Part shown: positions 6,721 through 11,995 of the stretch, piece by piece | Layout: each line of letters begins with the position of its first letter | Numbering within the stretch: position 1 is the first letter of the stretch | Assembly: GCA_964482235.1 (NCBI GenBank) | Contig: CAYZWU010000091.1 | Coordinates: 1 to 11,995, forward strand | Source: CAYZWU01 sp964482235 | GTDB lineage: Bacteria > Planctomycetota > B15-G4 > CAYZWU01 | Length of the DNA stretch: 11,995 nucleotides | Direction of reading: 5' to 3' | Translations under genes and position numbers: made by a program | Notes under the pieces: generated by a model | What the model saw: only the letters and a program-made list of their open reading frames with translations | What the model was told of the DNA's origin: nothing | Database searches by the model: none

Positions 6721-9327
6721 ATGATACGGGCTTCGTTTCCTTTCAAGTTCAAGACCATTATGCTGTTCCTTCTCCTTCCTGCTCTTTCGTCCTGCGGCGG
6801 CGGCGGCGGCGGCGGAAGCGATGAGGGAGTCGGCTTCTCCACGCTCCCGCCGGTGCATGTCACCGGTTTTGCACGTTTCTTCGATGCGAACAGCAGCGGC
6901 ATTCTGGACAAAGGCGATACGGTCGTTGTCCCCTTCAACACGAACGTGACGGTGAACAGCGGTATTACCGATTCGTTTCTGCTTCCTGTCAAGAAGAACA
7001 CGTTCGGAACCGGAAGCTACGTGAAGGAAGGCCCGGCGCCCAACGAGGTGACCATTGTCCTGGGCGAGTACGCTACGCTGACCATCCGACGGCAGTTCGA
7101 TCCCGCTCTGCTCGAGAAGGGCAGCGCCTCTGGGATCGGTATTCATCCCGACTTGATGGAGGACGCAATCGAGTGTACGCTTGACGGCTCCGATGCCGGG
7201 GCGTCAACGCCGATTGATGTTATTCCCGCTTTTTCCGAGTCCGGTTTCTCCTTCGGCGGCTCGGATACCCATGACATCGCTGTCAAGGATCTGGACGGCG
7301 ACGGCGATCTGGACGTCGTGACCGGGGACAGCGGTCTGGCCAACAGGATCTGGCTCAATGACGGCACCGGCCGGTTCACCGGCACAGATCAGTTTCTCGG
7401 CAGCTTCGACACCCGCAGCGTGGCGGTGGGTGATGTGAACGGCGACGGCTTTCCCGATGTGGTGACCGGGAATATCAGCCAGCCGAACACGGTCTGGCTC
7501 AACTCGGACGGCGTCTTCACCTCCAACGGGCAGGCGCTGGGCGCCAGCGCAACCCGTTCCCTGCTGCTTGGAGACCTGAACGGAGACGGCTCTCCCGACC
7601 TGGTGGAAGGCAACTACGACGGGCCGAATTACGTCTGGTTCAACAACGGGAGCGGCACCTTCATCAACAGCGGCCAGCAGCTCGGACTTTCCCGGACGCT
7701 CGATCTCGCTCTGGGCGATATGGACAATGACGGCGACCTCGATTTTGCGGCGGCCAACGACAACGGACCGGTCAGGATCTGGCTCAACGACGGAGAAGGT
7801 CTTTTCTTCAGCACCGGTCAGGATCTCCTCAACGGCAGCTCGGAGTCCGTGGCACTTGGCGATCTCGATGGCGACGGCGATTGCGACCTGGCCGTACTTG
7901 TCCGCGGCGAACCGGACCGCGTGTGGAGAAACCACGGCGACGGGCTTTTCGCCGACACGGAGCAGGAGCTGGGGGCGAGCTGCGAGAGGCCCCCGGGCGC
8001 CTCGGGCGGTCCCGATCCCGCATCGGGCTTCATGGAGATCTTCGACTACGATTCCGACGGCGATCTGGACCTCATCTGCGGCGAGGAGGGACATGCAAAT
8101 CATGTCTGGCTCAACGATGGAACCGGCGCCTTCATGGATTCGGGGCTCTTCTGCGGCGATTTCAGGACAGCCTGCTGCACCATGGGGGATCTTGACGGAG
8201 ACGGTGATCTCGATATGATCACAGGCAATCTGAATGAGAGCAACCAGATCTGGATCAATCCCGTTGACCTGTGCTGGGGACGGGGGCTCTTCTTCTCCGG
8301 CGGCCAGGTCTTCGGTACTGACAGGACCTTTGGCGCGGAGGTGGGGGATCTGGACAACGACGGCGATCTCGACATGGTTTTCGCCAACTACTGCACCGGC
8401 AACATCGTCTGGCCCAACGACGGAACGGGGTACTTCGATTTTCTCGGGCAGATCTTCGGCGGAAACGAAGCCTCTTTCTCTGTAGGACTCGGCGATCTGG
8501 ATCAGGATGGCGACCTCGATCTCGTCATAGGCAACTTCGGTGTGACATCGGCAGAGTCCAACCAGGTCTGGCTCAACAACGGCAGGGCGCATTTCACCAA
8601 CAGCGGCCAGCAGCTCGGCAACTCCTGGACCACGAGCATCGTTCTGGGCGACATGGACGGCGACGGCGACATCGACATCGTTGAAGGAAATGCCGGTGGA
8701 AACCAGCCGAACATCATCCGCCTGAACGACGGCACCGGAGACTTCAGCGGCGGCAGCATCACCTTCGGGAACCAGGAGACCGTTGCCCTGGCCATCGGCG
8801 ACCTCGACCGCGACGGCGATCTCGACATCGTGGAAGGCAACTACCTACAGAAGAACAAGATCTGGCTCAACAACGGCAGCGGCCAGCTGACAAACACATC
8901 CAACTTCAGCGGAGCCTACAGGACCCTGTCCCTGGCTCTCGGCGATTTCGATAACGACGGTGAGCTGGACATCGCCGAGGGGATCGAATCGGCAGCCAAC
9001 CGCATCTTCGTGAACGCCGGCAGCGGGAAGTTCCAGGACACGAACCAGCAGCTGGGCCAGGGGTGGGTGTCCTACGGCCTCGGTGTCGCCGATGTGGATG
9101 GGGACGGCGATGTCGACCTCATCGTGGGGAATTACGGCCTGGGTTCGAGCGCACATCCGAACGAGCTCTGGCTCAACAACGGCTACGGCATCTTCGAGAA
9201 ATCCGACCAGGATCTCGACACGTCGTGGACCCTGGCCATTGCCGTGGGCGATCTCGACTCCGATGGGGATCCCGACTTCGTGGCGGCAAACGACACCTGG
9301 CCGGACACGACGTGGTTCAACGAGTAG
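6721..9327 (+). CDS. FG-GAP/VCBS-repeat lipoprotein with 14 calcium-loop repeats
   Basis: 868 aa, exported and probably lipid-anchored. Residues 1-24 are a lipoprotein signal with lipobox LSSC, so Cys25 is the expected acylated residue, followed by seven Gly (26-32) and an acidic linker. An N-terminal beta-rich domain (about 40-170) contains a dockerin/EF-hand-like loop DANSSGILDKGD. The remainder consists of 14 repeats of about 45-55 aa, each with a consensus such as GDLDGDGDLDxVxGN and then WLNDGTGxF. The acidic D-x-D/N-x-D-G-x-x-D loops are classic calcium-binding FG-GAP/integrin-type beta-propeller blades. Fourteen blades would make two seven-bladed propellers. The last repeat ends at WFNE, so the final blade is short or closes with N-terminal strands. 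Role probably surface adhesion or protein/glycan binding; no enzymatic motif seen. It ends 6 bp before the convergent kinase remnant. Confidence 0.9.
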   Translation: MIRASFPFKFKTIMLFLLLPALSSCGGGGGGGSDEGVGFSTLPPVHVTGFARFFDANSSGILDKGDTVVVPFNTNVTVNSGITDSFLLPVKKNTFGTGSYVKEGPAPNEVTIVLGEYATLTIRRQFDPALLEKGSASGIGIHPDLMEDAIECTLDGSDAGASTPIDVIPAFSESGFSFGGSDTHDIAVKDLDGDGDLDVVTGDSGLANRIWLNDGTGRFTGTDQFLGSFDTRSVAVGDVNGDGFPDVVTGNISQPNTVWLNSDGVFTSNGQALGASATRSLLLGDLNGDGSPDLVEGNYDGPNYVWFNNGSGTFINSGQQLGLSRTLDLALGDMDNDGDLDFAAANDNGPVRIWLNDGEGLFFSTGQDLLNGSSESVALGDLDGDGDCDLAVLVRGEPDRVWRNHGDGLFADTEQELGASCERPPGASGGPDPASGFMEIFDYDSDGDLDLICGEEGHANHVWLNDGTGAFMDSGLFCGDFRTACCTMGDLDGDGDLDMITGNLNESNQIWINPVDLCWGRGLFFSGGQVFGTDRTFGAEVGDLDNDGDLDMVFANYCTGNIVWPNDGTGYFDFLGQIFGGNEASFSVGLGDLDQDGDLDLVIGNFGVTSAESNQVWLNNGRAHFTNSGQQLGNSWTTSIVLGDMDGDGDIDIVEGNAGGNQPNIIRLNDGTGDFSGGSITFGNQETVALAIGDLDRDGDLDIVEGNYLQKNKIWLNNGSGQLTNTSNFSGAYRTLSLALGDFDNDGELDIAEGIESAANRIFVNAGSGKFQDTNQQLGQGWVSYGLGVADVDGDGDVDLIVGNYGLGSSAHPNELWLNNGYGIFEKSDQDLDTSWTLAIAVGDLDSDGDPDFVAANDTWPDTTWFNE
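6796..6813 (+). repeat. (GGC)6 microsatellite encoding the lipoprotein Gly tether
   Basis: Six GGC codons in a row, followed by GGA, directly after the lipobox Cys codon (6793-6795). Slippage by whole units would lengthen or shorten the tether without a frameshift. Confidence 0.85.
7246..9327 (+). repeat. Tandem array of 14 FG-GAP coding repeats
   Basis: Degenerate repeats of about 140-165 bp. Their cores (for example ggcgatctggacggcgacggcgatctggac) recur 14 times; the first is at about 7288 and the last at about 9247. Spacing is longer around 7960-8050 and 8240-8330 where short insertions interrupt the pattern. Divergence between copies argues for an old array rather than a recent expansion. 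Confidence 0.85.
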
Positions 9328-9333
9328 GTTCGG

Positions 9334-10618
9334 TCACTCGATCCAGCGAGGCCAGCCGGGATTCTCCCTGGCACGCACCACGAAGACCTGGGCAAATCGA
9401 AATTGCGTGAAGAAGAAAACCCCTGTCCCGAGGCATTCCTCGATAGCGGCAAGCCCGGCCGAGCGATCACCCTCGGCCAGGTTTCGAATAGCCACGAGGA
9501 AACCGAACTCGCAGCGCCGGCCGGGAGAGCCGCCCGCAGTGGCCATGAGGGAAGAGGCATCCCTTTCACGAAGGAGATATTCCAGGGCCGGTGCATATCC
9601 TTCCTGACCGGAATCAGCGAGCGACGGCCCCGCAGCGAGTCGATCGGCAAAGTCGCGGATCGTGGACTGCGCTCCTGATCCGTCGCCGAGCATCTCCTGG
9701 CAGACGGCTGACATGAGGACCGTGATGGCGCTGGGGTTGGATGGATTCACGCTATCCCGGCAAACGGCCCTGGCCGCATCGAGCTGCCCCAGTTCGGCAA
9801 GTAGTATCGCCTTGTGGATCTGGAGAAGGAAGAGATCTGGCCAGTGTGACAGGGCCTTTTCCACCTCTTTCAGGGCGTTCTGAAGGAGTCCGAGCGCATG
9901 GAAGGCGATGGCGCGGTGGTGGTGGAGGGCGGGATGGCTTTTACCGGTGTGAAATCCTTCCGCAGCAGGAGGGCGCGGTTGAATGCTTCCACCGCTTCCG
10001 TGCCCTTGGTCTGGCTCAGAACGAGTCCGCGCAGCCACCAGCCAAGAGCTGTCCTGATCTCGCTCTTGTCGTGAAGATCCAGGTAGTGTCTTGCCTTGAT
10101 GATCTCCACGGTTCCGTGAACTGCATGGCAAAGAAGGAGATCCCCTGATCCTCGCCCACGGCATAGAGGGGAACGATGTTGGTGTGGTGGAGGCGCCCGG
10201 CCAGGGCCGCCTCCCGGGAGAATCGCTCGGCCGCCGTTTCCGATAGCAGAGCGCCGGCAGGAAGGACCTTGAGAGCCACCCGCCTGTCCAGGGGGACCTG
10301 GATCGCCTCGTAGACCACGCCCATGCCGCCGCGGCCCTTCTCGCGTACGATCCGGTAGTCGCCGAGCTGCCGGCCTTCCTCGAGATGGGACGAGCAGATC
10401 GTACTGCTGGTGGCTTCCACGAAATCGAGCGTCTTGAAGACGCCGCGCAGCGCTTCGGCCAGGTCCGGGTACTTGTCCAGGTAGCTCTGCTGATCCGGGC
10501 TCCTTCCTTCAGCAAGCTCCTGGAGATATTCGTCGAGAATCGCCTCGAGGGAGACGTCGCCGGATCGCCGCGGCTCCCCGGCAGCCGGCTGATCGCTTCT
10601 CGATGCGTCAGATGACAT
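9334..10618 (-). pseudogene. Ser/Thr protein kinase remnant: N-lobe plus TPR tail, C-lobe deleted, two frame changes
   Basis: Reading from ATG 10618, residues 21-60 form the helical N-terminal region usual in sigma-paired kinases (DEYLQELAEGRSPDQQSYL). The kinase N-lobe follows: YRIVREKGRGGMGVVYEA (Gly-rich loop 95-100) and VALKVLP (Lys117), through SFFAMQFT (168). Everything after that is missing: no HRD, DFG or APE. Near 10110-10118 the homologous reading moves to a second frame that starts directly in TPR-type sequence (HDKSEIRTALGWWLRGLVLS; EAVEAFNRALLLRKDFTPV). Near 9939-9942, at a run of four A, it moves to a third frame (ALHHHRAIAFHALGLLQNAL), which continues as TPRs to the end GWPRWIE at 9334. 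The start overlaps the sigma gene stop by 11 bp, indicating translational coupling. A 200-aa fragment could still be made from the first frame. Assembly error is the main alternative. Confidence 0.82.
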
Positions 10619-11294
10619 CTTCCAGCAACTCCCGAAGACGGATCAAGGCCCGCACGCAGAGGCTGCGGACAGCTCCCTCGGAGCGGTTCATCCTGGCGGC
10701 CGTCTCCGGGACATCGAGCTGATTCAGGTAGCGATACCGGATCGCATCGCGCTGGTCGCCGGTCAGCCGGTCCAGAGCACCCTGGAGAAGCCTGATGCGG
10801 TCGGTGAAATCGGCCGCCATGCTGGGGCTGGTGCCTGAGCCGATGAGTCTGTCGAACAGGAGGAGGGCCGATGCGTTTCGCTCCAGGTCGGACGTCCGGA
10901 TCTCGCCGGCGCGTTTCGTCGTCCGGAACTGCCTGCGGTCCACGTCGCAGATCCTGTTCAGGGCGATGCGGCGCAGCCAGGCGTAAAAGCTGTCATGCCC
11001 TCGATCCACGAAACTGTCGATGTTGTTGAGTGCGTCCAGGTAGACCTGCTGCATCACGTCGCGCGATTCGAGCCGCTGCCTCAGCTTGTCGCCCAGCTCC
11101 GAGCGGATCGAATCCAGCAGGCGCTGGGTGTGCGCATCGAAGAGCTCGGAGAGCGCCGCCTCGTCGTGCTGCACGGCGCGCTTCAGGAGTCTTCGCTGCT
11201 TGTTGTCTTCCGTTGATTCCACCTTTTTGCTTTCCACTCGACCAGGGGCATTCGGAAAACCCGCTGAGAGGAGAACCGGTCCGTCGCGGCGCAC
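10608..11294 (-). CDS. ECF-type RNA polymerase sigma factor of the kinase-paired kind
   Basis: Up to 228 aa. Sigma region 2 covers about 46-125 (LFDAHTQRLLDSI, ESRDVMQQVYLDAL, DSFYAWLRRIALNRICD) and region 4 about 165-222 with a helix-turn-helix (LDVPETAARMNRSEGAVRSL). It should direct core RNA polymerase to a regulon not identifiable here. No anti-sigma factor is adjacent; in this group the neighbouring Ser/Thr kinase is the usual partner, and that gene overlaps the sigma stop codon but is broken. The start is uncertain: 11294 is a GTG with GAAGGA too close to act. In-frame GTG codons at 11237 and 11222 fit the usual start of the family better, because residues 1-24 look unconserved. A TATCAT at 11325-11330 on the minus strand could be a -10 element, but no matching -35 is clear. 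Confidence 0.88.
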   Translation of the reverse strand: MRRDGPVLLSAGFPNAPGRVESKKVESTEDNKQRRLLKRAVQHDEAALSELFDAHTQRLLDSIRSELGDKLRQRLESRDVMQQVYLDALNNIDSFVDRGHDSFYAWLRRIALNRICDVDRRQFRTTKRAGEIRTSDLERNASALLLFDRLIGSGTSPSMAADFTDRIRLLQGALDRLTGDQRDAIRYRYLNQLDVPETAARMNRSEGAVRSLCVRALIRLRELLEDVI

Positions 11295-11394
11295 TCCTTC
11301 AACGGCCTGCCATTCTTAAGCGCCATGATACACCCGCCGCTGCGCAGAATTTTTCATTTTTTCGATGAAGAGGAGACTTGGGGAAACAAACGTC

Positions 11395-11844
11395 CTACCC
11401 GTCCAGCGGTGTGCCGCTGAAGGCAATCCTGGTGAAGCCGGCTCGCAGGCATTCGTTCACAACGGCGACGACGTGCCCGTGCTCGATCTTCTCCCCCGGA
11501 TGGATTGCCACGGCAAGACCGGGTTCCCGGCGGTGCAGGTTTCTCAGGACGCTGCCGAGGCTGCAAAGGTCAGGAATGTCCTTTCCATTCAGGCGGATCG
11601 AGAATCCCGCCCTGGCGGATTTCGTACGGCTCAATACGATGTCGATCCTTTCGAATTCGCCGGTCGGCGCGAAGGTATTCACTCCGGCCTCCCTGGGAAG
11701 ATGGGACACCAGCTTGCCGTCGAGGACCTTGAACCGGATGGAGCAGAGGAAGAAGATGAGGAGCAGAAACGTGACGTCGATCATGGGCGTCAGCTGCAGT
11801 TCAGCTTCCTCGGCTGCCGCCTTCCTGGATTTGCCTCTGTTCAT
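11395..11844 (-). CDS. exbD: ExbD/TolR-type biopolymer transport protein
   Basis: 149 aa, typical family length. A short basic cytoplasmic N-terminus (MNRGKSRKAAAEEAELQ) precedes one membrane helix (about 20-40, TPMIDVTFLLLIFFLCSIRF) carrying the conserved membrane Asp (Asp23), the proton-path residue of ExbD/TolR. The rest is the periplasmic domain, ending with the usual LRAGFTRIAFSG strand. With ExbB/TolQ it would harness the proton gradient to energise TonB- or Tol-type machinery. No ExbB is visible in the 150 bp upstream left in the window, nor downstream. ATG at 11844 has AGGAGG five bases upstream (11850-11855); an in-frame GTG at 11952 would add a non-conserved extension. It lies 100 bp upstream of the sigma gene on the same strand. 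Confidence 0.92.
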   Translation of the reverse strand: MNRGKSRKAAAEEAELQLTPMIDVTFLLLIFFLCSIRFKVLDGKLVSHLPREAGVNTFAPTGEFERIDIVLSRTKSARAGFSIRLNGKDIPDLCSLGSVLRNLHRREPGLAVAIHPGEKIEHGHVVAVVNECLRAGFTRIAFSGTPLDG

Positions 11845-11917
11845 GGGGGCCTCCTGGGATCGAAATGATCCGTTGAAGAAATCGCTGCGCTTTCGAAACA
11901 GGAACCTGCCGCTGCGG

Positions 11918-11935
11918 GATCGATTGGAATCGATC
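11918..11935. promoter_or_regulatory. 18-bp perfect palindrome upstream of exbD
   Basis: GATCGATT, two G, AATCGATC: 8-bp arms with a 2-base centre, 73 bp upstream of the exbD start. On the minus strand it directly follows TTGACT (11937-11942), a -35-like hexamer, but no -10 is found 17 bases on. It may be an operator; no regulator is implicated. Confidence 0.4.
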
Positions 11936-11947
11936 GAGTCAATCAGC

Positions 11948-11968
11948 ACCACCTGCAGAGCAGGTGGT
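11948..11968. repeat. 9-bp hairpin, ACCACCTGC / GCAGGTGGT
   Basis: Perfect arms 11948-11956 and 11960-11968 with a 3-base loop. No T-run follows on either strand, so it is not a standard terminator. It lies between exbD and whatever precedes it on the minus strand. Confidence 0.6.
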
Positions 11969-11976
11969 ATGAGGAA

Positions 11977-11993
11977 GGCCCCTAAAAGGGGCC
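11977..11993. repeat. 6-bp hairpin, GGCCCC / GGGGCC with A/T loop, at window edge
   Basis: Arms 11977-11982 and 11988-11993 with loop TAAAA. On the minus strand it precedes TTCCTC, a poor T-run; on the plus strand the sequence is cut by the window end. It may terminate a gene outside the window. Confidence 0.5.
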
Positions 11994-11995
11994 AT

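Noticed and set aside
7204..8592. A 462-codon open frame antisense to the FG-GAP repeats
   Set aside because: Its repetitive Val/Ile/Ala-rich translation is the mirror of the repeat array; no start signal or family match is visible.
9935..9950. Programmed -1 frameshift explaining the TPR frame change
   Set aside because: Only four A are present, no slippery heptamer or downstream structure is evident, and a second break plus a large deletion exist in the same gene, so decay or assembly error is simpler.

Overview
This is a GC-rich bacterial window with seven recognisable coding loci. The lineage is inferred only from gene types: an ECF sigma factor overlapping a Ser/Thr kinase with a TPR tail, a FG-GAP lipoprotein, a gingipain-like (C25) protease, an ExbD protein and a short Lys-rich Tat substrate. 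Together they suggest Planctomycetota or another large-genome, secretion-rich phylum. There is no rRNA, tRNA, integrase or IS element here to confirm this.

Layout. Positions 134-3425 (minus strand) hold an exported-peptide region. A 118-aa Tat-signal peptide with a Gly/Lys-rich tail is followed, after a strong hairpin, by a PqqD-like/TPR/SAM-methyltransferase fusion. Then comes a separately promoted, signal-peptide-bearing C25 cysteine peptidase. Positions 3692-6487 (minus) encode a 931-aa ClpB-like double AAA+ protein fused to a class-I release-factor-like region that lacks GGQ and the stop-codon tripeptide. Divergent from it, 6721-9327 (plus) encodes a lipoprotein with a poly-Gly tether and 14 FG-GAP/VCBS repeats. 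Converging on it, 9334-10618 (minus) is the remnant of a Ser/Thr kinase: the N-lobe is intact, the catalytic C-lobe is gone, and the TPR tail is in two other frames. The ECF sigma factor (10608-11294) overlaps the kinase start by 11 bp. ExbD (11395-11844) lies upstream, followed by palindromes at the window edge.

How the genes may work together. The peptide, PqqD-methyltransferase and C25 protease make a plausible, unproven, 'modify in the cytoplasm, export by Tat, trim outside' system. The AAA+/release-factor fusion looks like a ribosome- or nascent-chain-linked unfoldase that has lost peptide-release chemistry. The sigma factor/kinase pair was once a signalling unit but the kinase half is broken in this sequence.
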